Assembly: GCA_905178155.1 (NCBI GenBank) | Contig: CAJINV010000004.1 | Span: forward strand, 9,355,360-9,419,359 | Length of the DNA stretch: 64,000 bases | Direction of reading: 5' to 3' | Origin: Amoebophrya sp. A120 | Taxonomy: Eukaryota > Sar > Dinophyceae > Syndiniales > Amoebophryaceae | Part shown: positions 33,501-44,475 of the stretch, in pieces | Position numbering within the stretch: position 1 is the first letter of the stretch | Layout: every line of letters begins with the position of its first letter | Translations under genes and position numbers: made by a program | Notes under the pieces: model-generated | The model's input: the letters and a program-made list of their open reading frames with translations, nothing else | Told to the model about the DNA's origin: nothing | The model's database searches: none

Positions 33501-36500
33501 AATTTGTGATGCATAAAATCGATACCAGTTTGAGCTTCAGTTTTCAAGCGGCGCATGACAAATTTCGGGAGCACCAAAATAGAGTCTGTGATGCTGTTTG
33601 GGCAAAGAAGACTGCGCCTGTCATGCTACTCTGGCAGCACATCGTCTTCCCATAAACAGGCTTGCAATCAGTCTCGTTTGCCTGCTCCCCAACACAGACC
33701 ATACGTGCCCTACATCTTATGCATTACAAGTTTTTCGAATTTCGATTTTGTCGATTTCGATTCTGACACTTTCATATGCGGGCTGCTTCGAGCCCCTGGA
33801 CTGTTACTTTCCTGTAGAGGGAAAGGTTGCTGCTGAAGCAGGTACTGTGCCGGCGCTGATGGCCGCACCTCTTCATCAGAGTGGAAACAATAAAAAGGCC
33901 ATAGTAGCGGCAAGAAGGAACTCGATTTCGGCCATGACAACGCGCGCGAAAGATTTCGTTTCAGCTTTTGTAAACGAAGAAAACGAAGATCACGACTTGC
34001 TTTCCGACGAGACGCTCGAATTGTGCCTCGACGATAGCAAAAAACTGGAGTCCAGAACTATTCCGCAGTGGGCGAGTGCGACTTTACCGGGTTTTTTCCC
34101 AGCCGCTTTTTCAGCGAAGAACAGCCCGGCCGTGCGGATGGCAATGGGAAATGCGACACTGCGGGCATTGTTGGAAGAACAGAAGCTGTTTGGCGTAGAC
34201 GGTTCAGGAGGAGAAGGTGACAACCTGCATCAAAATCGAGTTGATGTCCGTGCACCTCGCAGCGGCTTGTTCCCGTCAGGAAAAGAAAGCCAGTCGCTGG
34301 AGACTGCAGGGAACAAAGGCAGGGCAGTGCCGAAAGCAGCGGTCGCAGACCCCACCGGTAGCTCCTCTGCGCAATTTGAGGCCACTGTAGCGAGCATGAG
34401 TTGTGGCGAAGGCATGAGTGGCGAAATGGAAAGGTTGTTTGGGTCCAGTTCGATGCCGCCAGTGGAAACAAACCAAGAATCGGCAAGAAGTGCAAACTCT
34501 TCTAGCGCGGCATCATATGACTCGGTGTCCCAGCATGGTGCCAACGCGCAGGCATCCTCACCCCTGTACTCCCACTTGCTCGAGCGGTTACTTCAGCTCT
34601 GGGAGGGTTTCTTAGATCCAGATGTTTTGGCCGCTTGTTGTTCCTGTGGAGATGACAGTACCTCTGAGGAACCACGGCATGAAGAGGACAGTTTTTCGCT
34701 CTGGGTACGGCTCTTCGTTGGCGCCGCGCTGCACGAAATCGGTAAGGCCCAGGCGCAGAGCGCCACGCAGATGAACAAAAAGCAGGAGCAACCAAACCTG
34801 AGCATCTTGCCCGGAGCTGAGCACGCCTATCTCCTAGCGCTTCACGATTGCGACTTCGCGTTAGGAGCTTTTCCGTTTGTTTTCAGTTCGTGTCGCGAGA
34901 GGTTGTGGGCGGGGATTTTCCAGAGATTGTGCGAAGCGATGGAGCATGTTTCGGCTACAGTACCTGCAGCGAATTTTCACGCTAGCTTCGATACTCACGC
35001 AGCAGAAAGAGCGCCAAAAACAACGTCTAGTTTTTCACAGGGTGGCAAAAACGGGTTGTTTCTGCGAAAAGATTTTCTCGAGGCGCTGACTGATCTCGTT
35101 GTTTCTGCGATGAAGGACGTGCGCAGAATGCTTACCGAAGAAGATATTGGTTCCGACGTCATGAAACCTCCAGGGGCTGGCGCGCTTGCGAACTCGGGCA
35201 TCTTTCTCAGCCTTCTGGTGCAGAAGCCAGATCTACCGTGGAAAGGAAACAAATCGTCAGCAGCAGCCCGCCGAGGTTCTGGAAGTGCGTTTCTCAACCT
35301 GGCCGAACTGTGCTTGTACATCGACGAGGCGGAGGAAGCTTTGGGCTATGTTGAATTGGAGGTGTTGCTGTGCGAAAAGGCTCACGACCGGGCCTCTTTA
35401 CGTCCGGACATGAGCAGTCCGGATGACGAAGAAGAGGAGATGACCATGAAGAAAGAGCAGGCAAAGCTACACTTGGCCTCAACGAGCGCAAAGAGGCTTG
35501 CTGTTTTCGCAAAAGTCAGCAAGAAGTTGGACATGCCCTTAACTCATCTGCACCAAATAGGCACCGGGTCCATCGCATCTGTACTGCAGACCAGAGCCTT
35601 GGTTTTACCACACTGTGGAAGCTTAGAGCAGATTCTGACCAGCGCGATTTCCAGTGCGGCTGCAGGGGGATCAACGTCATCTTTTTCGTCGGTATTAAAT
35701 CGCCCGGACATCTTTGGCTCGTCAGGAAGCAGTGGCGCTGATTTCCAGAGTAACAATTTTCTTGCGAGCCTGCGAAACGCAACGGAAGCGGCATTGACAA
35801 ACGCTGGACTTGGAGCTTGTGCGCTTCTCTTGCAGAATGAAGACCAACATCTAGATCCTAATCGTGGCGTCAGATCAGGCGCGCTGACAAACCACGGTAC
35901 TAGCACAAATACTTTTCTCTCAGATTACAAAGAGCGGCAGGCAAAGACGTTTCTCGAGCTTGGTCAATGGCAAGATTTGGGAGAATTCGGCGTTTCTGAT
36001 TTCTCGCATCGAGAACAAATAAACTCGCCACTTTTGCCCGACTCTCCCGCAGAGATGACATCACACCTCGACGTCAGCTTGTCGATGAACCAGAGCAATT
36101 TAAAAGCAGAAGGCGGTGGTGGACCACATCATCAGCCGCGAAAAATAAAAGCCGCATCCAGAATTGTCGGTTTCCACACAGCATTGCTTTCCGCTTTGCA
36201 AGAAGGGTCCGATGAGTGCGTCAAAACAGCGCTGCGCTTCACGCACACGGAGTTGGCTCGCGGCAGCGCTTCGTTTCCGCAGGGTGCTGTGCAGGCACAG
36301 ATTGCTGCAGACGTCCGATCATATATGGCGTCCGGCCCATCTACGGGTGCAGCAGGGCGCCAGGGTCCTCGTGGACCTCCCAACAAGCAAGCACAGACAC
36401 AAAAGCAAGTAGCTGCAGCTGCAAACTATGCCGATTACATTCTGCGAGACTCAGAGAACGTGGAGGTGCTCTCCTCCACATCTGCAGCCGCGAGCTTTAG

Positions 36501-39500
36501 TGCGAAGTTGACATCGTCTTCGGAGAACAGTGCGCCTACTGCCCCGTCGTTTACTACTTCCTCTTCAGTTAATTTTCCGGGCTCAACTACAACACCCGAT
36601 GAATTCATCTCGTCGAATATCAAATACCCACATTCCATCTGGTCCAGCGGCACCATCGAGCCGCTGCTGGAGGTCCGCCGCGCTCTGACGCTGAAGTCGC
36701 GGAACAAAGCGTACTTGTCCGCAGGTTGTGGCGACACCTCGCACGTGCTCGACCTGAAAACCCTCTTTGGCGGCGCGGCGGAATATGGGGTGCGTGTGGA
36801 AGACAAAAGAGCCTTCGCTACCGCGGAGAAAAAGCGCAGTGGTCTGAAGATTCTCCAAAAGACGTGGGAGGCCGCGAACAAATCCGCGTTGCTGCATGGA
36901 AAATTTCTACGATCCGTCAGGAGAAAGCCTGAGTCGGCGATTAATGTGTTAGCAAGTGTCAGCACGGCTTCGAGTTGTAGTTTGATACACGTCGGCGGTC
37001 CTGCGACATCAGCGTCGGCGCTCGACACAGCCGAGGCGAATCTGGAAAATGTGAAATACCTGAACCAAACGATCAGCAGGATAAGCAGGATTCTGAAGCA
37101 GGACGCACAAGAAAGGCAAACAGCTTCATCTTCATCCCGAGGTGGCGCGGCAGCGGGGCATAACTCCGCCTTATCAAGCAGTAACTTGCGCCCGCCCCTA
37201 GACCTCCCGCCCTTTCGTGAGATGGTGGACCTGGTGCGCTCGAACTTCGAGCGTGAGTACCAAATTGCCTCTTGTCTGTGGCACGAGAACTCCCGTTCGC
37301 AGGCGGTGGGGTGCTTAAAACACATTACGGAGTCCGTGGAGCACGTTTGCAGCTTCGCGAATTTGGTGCAGGAAAGAGTGGTGGGCCCCTCGGAGGGAAA
37401 GGTAGACGTGTCAATGGTTTCCTTGACAGGAGGGGGCACCAGTTTTGCTTCTGCTCCTTCTGTAGCGCACAAAGTGCAAAAGATGAATTCGTACCTCCGC
37501 TTGCAGATCTTTGCCGCGAAGGTGACGATGCGACTTGGTGAATGGCAGTACAAGATATCCGCAAAAAACAACCATCCTTGCCATCCAATTTGTCATGCTA
37601 AAGAACTTGCATAAAGATAAAACTAAAAGTAAAAGTTCGAGTTGCACGCAAAATTTGCCATGCAAGAAATGGATGGGGATGGTTGTTTTTTTGTGGATAC
37701 AAGACCGGCAAGACGCAAGACGGCCAGGCTTTGCTGCAAAGGGCGACGCAAAAGGTGGAAGAATCACTGAGGGTCCAGGAAGCGCACAACCAAAAAAGCC
37801 CGGAAACGTTTTTCGACGCCCAATTTCTGTACCTGAAGCCGTTCATCCAGTACGCAACCTGTTTAGATGAAACGTTGAAGACGTTGGAAAGCAACGCCGT
37901 CATGATGAAGAAGCAGAAGGAGCAGCTGCAGCGGATTCTCAGCGACGAGCGCAACAACTACGATGTACATGGAAACCTTGTGACCCCTATGCACGCACAA
38001 GATTCGCTGAGGGGAACGCAAACTTTCGACGAGACGATAAAAGCGTACGTGGAGCACACGGTGGAAGCGTTGTTGAAAGTTCTGTGTTTGTACGACGACG
38101 GGTACGCCGTCAAGCGAACGCCTTTCTACAACAGTGCGCCGTCGGCCAGTAAGTCACCAGGAACATCTTCAAGGGAAAACATTTCGAAAAGAAATCGGGA
38201 TCCGCACTCTGCCAGCCGGAACAAGTACCTGCAACGGCTGACTCTAATCACCTCGCGGCTGCTCGTCCTCTGGTTCAATTATCCGAGCATTGCCACCCCT
38301 TGCATCAGACGAGCCATGGCCATGCCGCCCTCCCGCGCAGCAGACCGACTCGTGAAAAGCCCGCGCTCGATTGAATATGAGAAGCCTGAAAACCGTCTGA
38401 AATTGAAACCGTTCGTCCCCTTTCTCCGCCAGCTCGCTTGTCGTTTGAGCTTTTTACACAAGACGGACGACGGAGACGTCAAGATGGAGCGGAATATCAG
38501 CAACAAGAGCCACAGCAGCGAGGCGAGCGGATCGAGCAGCAAAAACGGAGCAGTATCTTCGTCCTCCGGGAACAATTCTTCGCAAAACAGCACCCCTGGA
38601 GGCAGCTCGCTGGACCGGAACGCGAACTTTCAAGAAACGCTTTGGGAGCTGCTCACGCGGCTTCTGCTCAACTACCCTTTCGAGGCCACTCCGGTTCTCT
38701 TGTTGCACAAGAACGCCGAACTAATTGTCCACACTAAAAGATCGCAGCAGCGCAAACTGCAGCTAAACGCCGGAACGTCGTTTACCAAAGTGCCGCAGGC
38801 GGTCCAGGAAATCTTCAACGAAGCCCGGCGCCGGGCGGCAGCATTGGTGGTTGGGGACGCGAAGAGATCGAACGCGTTTCTGTCCATGATGTCAAAGTGG
38901 AGAGCAGAAAAGTTGTCTACTATTGCACCGATAGTACCGCAAGGCCAAGGGGTGAATAACAACAAGCTACTACTTTCCGGAGCCTCCAGCGGACAGCAGC
39001 AGCCATCCGGTGGATCCGCTTCTTCAATGAATTCGCTGGCTCCGCAGATAAATTTCGAACTCGGAACATCAAGGGGGAAGAACATTATTAGCGGACCCAA
39101 CAGCATGGATCATGCTCATGGGGTTCTAGACCAAGAACTACCGGGCGGTAGCTTTTCTTCTGGTGCAGGAACAACCTCCTCAAGTCTGAACCCCATCGTA
39201 GGTGCGCTGCGAAATTTGCTCGGCAAAGCAGCTACGGCAAAGAACAAAACGAGCCCACCGGATCATGAAAGTGGCTCTAGTAATAGCAGTAGTGAAAGCT
39301 GCGATGAACAAGATGGTTCGGGCAACATCGAGAACCTTCTCTTCAAGCTGCTCGAGCTGTACCAGCAGAAAAAATCCGACTCCTCGGTCGGTCGCCGCGA
39401 GTGGCAGGACCAGCTGGACTTTTTCCGCACCGAGCACAACTTTTCGGACGTGCGCAACCTGAGCCACTTTTTCGTGTTTCCGAAAAAGAGTAAAGCGGTG

Positions 39501-41693
39501 GAACACAGAAAGCTCGAGAAATACGTGTTTGATGCGAGAAAGGCGAAGCAGCTCCCGGTAAAAGCGACTAAAGCAGACTGCAAGGAAACCGCGCTTTCCC
39601 ACCGCGTCACCGCGTTGGAGAAAATCTTTTCCTGGTGCATCGAGCTGTGTCACGAGCTGCCTCCACACCCAAATGGCATAGACTGGAAGGACGAAAAACG
39701 GGTCATGCCCATCACCAAGTCGGCGGTACAGGCGGAGACGCACAAGCAGTGCAAGCAGTGGGCGACGTGGTGGCCGAGCCTGACCGCTTACTCGGACATT
39801 CACTACCAGTACCGTGAAGCGGACCTGCTCACGGGGTGGTCCGACACCTTTCAAATGGTGGGCAGCGGGGTCTCCGTGCCGCGCAGCATCATCGTGGTGG
39901 CGGAAAGCGGGAAGGCGTACAAGCTGCTGGTCAAGGGCGACGACGATGCCCGACAAGACTGCATTTTCGAGCAGATTTTCATGCATTTGAAGTCCGTCGC
40001 CGGAAGAGCCGCGCCGGGGGGCGGGGGAAAAACCAACAAAAACGTGTTCGAGCACCTGGTCACCTACAAAGTGATACCGCTCGCACCGCAACAGGCCGTG
40101 ATAGAGTGGGTCGACCCAACAATGCCCGTCGGAAGTTGGCTGCAGGTATTGCTTCAGTTTATTGTCAGAAGTTGTTAGTTTAGTTGAGCAACACGTATTT
40201 TTATTTCAATTGCAGCTCATGGCCATGGATATTTCATAAAGATGAGCATGGAACACCAAAAAGTTTTCGTCCAAATTTTTCAACAAAGAAACCCTCGATT
40301 CCGAAGAAGAAAATGCATTCGAACAACAGGACGCTGGCGGCGGGCATGCGCGCTATAATCCACAGGATTGGGCAAATGCCCGATGTCGCGCGGTCATGAA
40401 CGAAGGCCACTTTACGGGTTTTGTGCAAGACCCGGCCTTGCGAGACAAGAAAATCGCGGCGTTCAGGAAGTGTTGCGAGAACTTCCAGCCCGCGCTATTG
40501 TGAGGAAAAATCCCCCCTCCCCATATCGAAAAGATACGTCGCCGAAAATTTGCAATGCTGATTTGCGACCACAAATCATCTCTGTCTTGCAAGAAGGCAA
40601 GTCCACAGGCTCCGCCGCATTCTGCAGGCGGTTTGTGATGCTGTTGGGCCTACAGCGCAGACGTTTCTCATGCTAAGAGCCTAGCCCAAGACCTCTCTAC
40701 TCAGGCTTAGTATGGACCTGCAGTCCTCTCCAGCAAGACAAATCCGATTTGTGTACGCAAATCCAGCATCACAGACTTCGTTTTGATGTGGGGTGGGGGC
40801 TTTTTTCACTTTGATACGCGCTGAAGTACTTCTTTCTCGAGAAATTTGGGCACAACGCGGTCAAACACCACGAGGCGCTGTATCAAGTGTAAAAATGTCT
40901 GGGTCTGGAAGATTCTGAGATTTGTCATGCATGTTTTACATGACCTAGGATGTCTGTAATGCGCGACCTGACATCACAGATTTTTAGAGTGCTTGCTGAT
41001 GCCTACTCCGCATGACAAACGCCCTCCCCGCGTAGCGCAACCTAGACTCCTCTTGCTGGTCATGCAATACAGATTTTTTTAGATGAGTCCAAAGCTAGCG
41101 TCACAAGTTCCATCCTCCCAGACCCAGACATTTTTACAGTTGATACGCTGACGGCGTATGCGAAATCGTTGGCGGTGACCTCGATGGTCGGGTATGTTCT
41201 GGGCGTGGGCGACCGGCACGTGAACAACATCATGATGAATTTGAAAACCGGCGAGATCCTCCACATCGACTTTGGCATGGTCTTTGACTTTGCGAAAAAT
41301 CTCCCCGTTCCCGAGGAGGTGCCCTTCCGGATGACGCGCGACTTGGTGCACCCGCTCGGGTGGCAGGGGTTGCAGAACGGGGTCTTTCGGAAAGGATGTG
41401 AGTACGCGTTCGAACTGCTGCAGCAGCACGAGGAATTGCTGTTAAACCTGTGCGAAGTCTTTCTCTACGACCCCATCACGCGGTGGAACGCGCGCCAGGA
41501 GTGCGAAACGGCGGCCGGCGGGGAGCAGGCACTGCAGAGCATACGGAGCAAGTTGAGCTTGACCGACTGTCACAGCAAGTCCGGGCTGAGCCAGTTCAAG
41601 GACGTGCCGGCTTTCCTGGACTACTTGTTGACGAAAGCAACGGACCCAGTGAACCAGGCAGTGATGTTTGCCGGGTGGAGCTCGTGGTGTTAG
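24526..41693 (+). CDS. ATM/Tel1-like PI3K-related protein kinase
   Basis: Exons 24526-30669, 30981-31040, 31302-33462, 33782-37555, 37705-40145, 40330-40495, 40822-40880 and 41151-41693 sum to 15,348 nt, a 5,115-residue protein. It is far longer than animal ATM (about 3,000) because of Ser/Asn/Gln-rich insertions. The large N-terminal helical-repeat region has few landmarks. A FAT-like stretch precedes the kinase (LKPFVPFLRQLACRLSF; FQETLWELLTRLLLNYP). The kinase spans roughly residues 4765-5080: LLVKGDDDARQD, then GHARYNPQDW, ENFQPALKYFFLEKF, the catalytic loop GVGDRHVNNIM and the metal-binding HIDFGMVFD. PEEVPFRMTRDLV and a C-terminal FATC (NQAVMFAGWSSWC) are features of ATM rather than ATR or DNA-PKcs. 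ATM kinases phosphorylate SQ/TQ sites at DNA breaks in the nucleus. The start is the first ATG, in an upstream context with stops. Confidence 0.88.
30670..30975 (+). mobile_element. Introner E2 (306 bp)
   Basis: Arms TATGGAAGTGTCAGAATCG and CGATTCTGACGCTTCCATA. Repeats AGACT (30665-30669) and AGACC (30976-30980) differ at one base; either leaves a Thr codon. Removing 311 bp gives YADEETKTADSLP. Interior colinear with E3, reverse of E1. Confidence 0.9.
31041..31296 (+). mobile_element. Introner A5 (256 bp)
   Basis: Starts TATCAAAAGTAAAAGTGTCT, ends TTTTTACAGTTGATA. Repeats CCTTG (31036-31040) and TCTTG (31297-31301); either copy encodes Ser-Leu. Removing 261 bp gives GSFQSLPAKLKDDPQ. Closely similar to A3 and A7. 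Only a 60-65-nt exon separates it from E2. Confidence 0.9.
33463..33776 (+). mobile_element. Introner E3 (314 bp)
   Basis: Arms TATGGGAGTGTCAGGATTG and TTCTGACACTTTCATA, perfect repeats TGCGG at 33458-33462 and 33777-33781. Removing 319 bp joins PTTA to GCFEPLDCYFP. Strongly similar to E2 in the same orientation. Confidence 0.9.
37556..37699. mobile_element. Introner D2 (144 bp)
   Basis: Arms TATCCGCAAAAAACAACC and GGTTGTTTTTTTGTGGATA, extended by ATCC-rich inner arms like D1. Perfect repeats CAAGA at 37551-37555 and 37700-37704. Removing 149 bp gives LGEWQYKTGKTQDGQ. Confidence 0.9.
40146..40329 (+). other. Spliceosomal GT-AG intron (184 bp)
   Basis: Donor CTGCAG/GTATTG, acceptor CGAACAACAG/GACGCT. 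Joins MPVGSWLQ to DAGGGHARYNPQDW in the kinase domain. The closer AG at 40215 leads straight into stop codons, and other AGs in between give the wrong frame. Confidence 0.75.
40496..40816. mobile_element. Introner H1 (321 bp)
   Basis: Arms TATTGTGAGGAAAAATCC then CCCCTCCCCAT, with ATGTGGGGTGGGGGC and TTTTTTCACTTTGATA on the right. Perfect repeats CGCGC at 40491-40495 and 40817-40821. Removing 326 bp restores ENFQPALKYFFLEKF, a conserved ATM kinase block. Only member of its family here. Confidence 0.92.
40881..41145 (-). mobile_element. Introner A6 (265 bp), reverse orientation
   Basis: Arms TATCAAGTGTAAAAATG and CATTTTTACAGTTGATA, perfect repeats CGCTG at 40876-40880 and 41146-41150. Removing 270 bp joins KHHEAL to TAYAKSLAVTSMVG. 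Its reverse complement aligns with A8 and A2 (shared TTGCATGACCAGCAAG; CTACGCGG; GGCATCA), so it is inserted the other way round. Confidence 0.92.
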
Positions 41694-42239
41694 TGACGGG
41701 GTCGTTGTGTACGTAGAACCATCAGAAGTGAATTATTCATTTCTGATTGTTTTACTCACTTTTGTAGAAATTGGATGAAATCCTCAAGATGCAAATGCTT
41801 ATACTTTTACTTTGTGAGAAAGGCTCAAGGAACCTCGCACTGCTCGGACCCCGGTGCGGGGGGAGAGTTTTTAATGTGTCCGTCAGTACTCCTCCCCAAA
41901 GTGATGTTCCCGATTTACCCGACTTAAAAGTAAATGATTGTGATTGTCTTCGAGTAGGTCTCTCTCTCATCAGTAAGGACAGACAGCAGTACTTGCGCAC
42001 TAGAGTGACAATGAGTGAAAATCTAAATCGTCTGATCGTTCAGCTTTTTCGCTCACCGCCAAATAATCGAAAATCGCAAATCGTTGATCGTACTAAGTCG
42101 TGCTACAAATTCACCTTCGCACCACCACAAGTCCTTTATCACCGCACTAACAGGGGAGTCGTATGCAAAATATTAAGATTTGATTCGCGTTCCAGTATTG
42201 ATTTTTCAGACTGTATAGCAAACTGCAAAAACACTAACC
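41694..42239. other. Intergenic, no gene seen
   Basis: About 550 bp, AT-rich, between the kinase stop and the next ATG. Several pyrimidine-AG sites (TTTTGTAG near 41767; TTTTTCAG near 42210) precede the next gene and could be splice acceptors in a 5' leader. Confidence 0.4.
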
Positions 42240-43568
42240 ATGCCGAATCCTAATCCCGGTGGTGGCGCCGCAGAGCCGAAGGAACCAAAGAAGTCGCAGA
42301 AGGCGAAAGACGACGAGTCGAACGGGGAAGCGGCACAAAAAAGCAAGCGTGGAAGGAAGAAGGGGAGTACGAAAAACACGCCGAAGATTGCTGCCACGAC
42401 GCCTACAGCCACGCCTGGAAACCGCTTGCTCGCGATTGAAAAACAAGTGTCCGAGTTGCGCTCGCTGAACATTATATCCATCAAGGGATTTGGTCTTCGT
42501 CCTTTCTCCATATGGTGTCAGGAGGCACAGGAGGAGCACGACAAGATGACCAAGGCGGGGAGCGAAGTCGGCGCGGGGGAACAGCAGGAGGAGATGCTGC
42601 AAGATGAGGATGGAGACGAAAAAATGAACACCGCTCGGCAAGTAACATTCCCGGAAGACGAAGATGAGGACGTCAACATGTACTCAAGCAATAAGCGGGC
42701 GAACCAGGACGACGAGGAGGAACCCAGCAAGCCATCTCCTATGCTTGAGGCCCAGTATGTTGCAGATCGGAAGGTGTTCGTAGCCAATTTCGCTGATCAC
42801 AAGCACCCGGAAAAGCTCAAGTTTTGGAAACGGGAGTGCATACACGAGATCATTGCGGTACTCAAGGCGAACATCGTAAAGTCGGGGGAGTCGGGACTGC
42901 AGGTGCTGAAGGATGAAGCCACCGGAAAAATAACTATTGCAGAGGATCCCGAACTCAAGTATAGCGAGACGCAGGCAGAGGTTTGCCGGCGCCTCGCGCT
43001 CAAGATGGTGAGAGCTTTCAGGGGGATAGAACCTTGTTACATCAGGTTCTTATCAGTAAATGCAAGCACGGACTGGGCAGATTTGATCTTGCGGCCAAAC
43101 TCGCAGACTATGGCGCTTAATTCGATAGTACAGTCTGAAGAAAAGAATTGGTGCAAGATTTACGTCCTACCGATCCTGGTTCGGGAGAACTACCCGCGGT
43201 CCCCCGCGGAAGCGAAGAAAACGGCGGCAAAAATCCAGGCGGCAGCGGAAAAGGACCAGAAGGATCCGACCGCGGGCACACAGGCGGTGAACACCGAGGA
43301 CAAGAAGGGCGGCAAGGGAGGCGCGAACCCAAACTCAAAAAAGCAGAAAACTGACAGTACGGCGGGAAGCAGCAGTAGCAGTAGTGCTAAGGGAAGTCAG
43401 AAGAACCGCGCCGGAACCGGGGCCGCGGCCAGCGCGTCCTCGTCCTCGACAACGGCGCGAGAGGAAAAACCATCCCAGCCGCAGGTGGTAAAGAAGTCGG
43501 GCGTCAATGTGGATCGCCTTCTGAGGACCGGGATTTTGGTGAAGGGGAAAAAGTTGACGTTCACCTAG
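42240..43568 (+). CDS. Lys/Ser-rich protein of unknown function; possible retrocopy or retroelement ORF1
   Basis: 442 residues from ATG in a good context (ACCATGCC). The N-terminus is basic (KSKRGRKKGSTKNTPK). An acidic linker (DEDEDVNMYSSNK) is followed by a globular middle, residues 165-320, with VFVANFADHKHPEKLKFWKR and ALKMVRAFRGIEPCYIRFLS. The tail is Lys/Ser/Ala-rich and ends LRTGILVKGKKLTFT. I recognise no family. It is intronless in an intron-rich region. A 29-A tract 0.7 kb downstream could be the tail of a reverse-transcribed mRNA, and a complete non-LTR element follows. It may therefore be a retrogene, or ORF1 of a retroelement, as well as an ordinary host gene. Confidence 0.65.
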   Translation: MPNPNPGGGAAEPKEPKKSQKAKDDESNGEAAQKSKRGRKKGSTKNTPKIAATTPTATPGNRLLAIEKQVSELRSLNIISIKGFGLRPFSIWCQEAQEEHDKMTKAGSEVGAGEQQEEMLQDEDGDEKMNTARQVTFPEDEDEDVNMYSSNKRANQDDEEEPSKPSPMLEAQYVADRKVFVANFADHKHPEKLKFWKRECIHEIIAVLKANIVKSGESGLQVLKDEATGKITIAEDPELKYSETQAEVCRRLALKMVRAFRGIEPCYIRFLSVNASTDWADLILRPNSQTMALNSIVQSEEKNWCKIYVLPILVRENYPRSPAEAKKTAAKIQAAAEKDQKDPTAGTQAVNTEDKKGGKGGANPNSKKQKTDSTAGSSSSSSAKGSQKNRAGTGAAASASSSSTTAREEKPSQPQVVKKSGVNVDRLLRTGILVKGKKLTFT

Positions 43569-44260
43569 GTGTGGAGAGGCAAGTAGTTTGTAGTCGATGA
43601 CTAGCGGTGCGCGTACATGCTGGTCTACCTTACTGATGAGAGGGTTGGAGTATCATGAAGTAGTTTTTACTTTTGCTCGCCGAACTGAAAACGAGGACTT
43701 AATTCGAACCGGAGGTGAAGCTGCGTCGCAAGTCTCGCCGTGTATGATAAAAAGCTAGAAAGGTGTTTTTGGAGATATTGCAGCGCGGATTCGCCATCGG
43801 GGGCTCACTTGAAGACGATCATATCTAAAAAGTAATATCGAGGAACGGACAGCCGATCGCTGAACACGGAGGCGCAGACTGGCCGATACGAAGCAGGAGC
43901 TGTTGATTGCAAGACAGCTACGAGACCTCTCCAGCGATCGACCCCGCCGTATCCTGAAATATCGAAAACGGTGTGCAGTTGTGACAAGTTCTTTGTTTTC
44001 CATATCGAAAACGGAGGCACTTGAAAAGATATCAGGAGGCGGTAGTTTGGATTTGGAAGGAGTGCTGATGTCTTAGAAAGTTGAATTGTGGTTCGATCGA
44101 CGTGCTGCTGCCAATCGCGACGACATCCTGCAGTAAGTGTGCGTGCAGGTGTAGTCTGATCGGGTGGTTTACAAGATCGAATTTGTGACGGTCACGAGGA
44201 CCTGATCGGGCCCGCGGTTTGCCAGCCGCGGTGCTTTTTGAAGGCACAAGCACTACTATC
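43569..44260 (+). other. Probable 3' untranslated region before a poly-A tract
   Basis: About 690 bp with no frame of note. It contains two copies of CATATCGAAAACGG/TATCGAAAACGG near 43960-44010. Together with the poly-A at its end it could be the 3' UTR of a retroposed copy of the preceding gene. Confidence 0.4.

Positions 44261-44289
<29 letters not shown>
44261..44289 (+). repeat. Poly-A tract (29 A)
   Basis: An uninterrupted run of 29 A after CACTACTATC. It is the only long homopolymer in the window and looks like the 3' tail of a retroposed transcript in + orientation. It lies between the 42240-43568 gene and the retrotransposon frame. Confidence 0.8.
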
Positions 44290-44294
<5 letters not shown>

Positions 44295-44475
44295 AGAAGA
44301 AGTTCCTGCTGCGTTTGTTCCCCCTGAGCAAAGCGCCTTTTATAAGGCTGACGAACGTTACAGGAGCAGACGAGTCCTTGAGTGTGTTCGCGACCAGAAG
44401 CCGAGACTTCAGGGCACCCGTGAAGAGTTTTGAGAGAGTTTCTTTTTACCGAGCCAAACACACCCCTACCCCGCG

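Noticed and set aside
36435-37571. 378-codon frame on the - strand
   Set aside because: It lies entirely opposite an ATM exon that joins in frame with both neighbours; no domain of its own.
39180-40091. 303-codon frame on the - strand
   Set aside because: Antisense to the FAT and kinase exon of the ATM-like gene.
40184-40399. Separate short gene in the ATM locus
   Set aside because: It lies mostly in the GT-AG intron and in the wrong frame; the frame giving YNPQDW and FQPALKYF matches ATM.
42240-43568. Confident assignment as LINE ORF1
   Set aside because: Position is suggestive, but the poly-A between it and the LINE frame and the lack of a recognisable RNA-binding domain leave it undecided.
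44261-44289. Poly-A as the 3' tail of the LINE at 44476-48372
   Set aside because: It lies upstream of the LINE frame on the same strand, so it cannot be that element's own 3' end.
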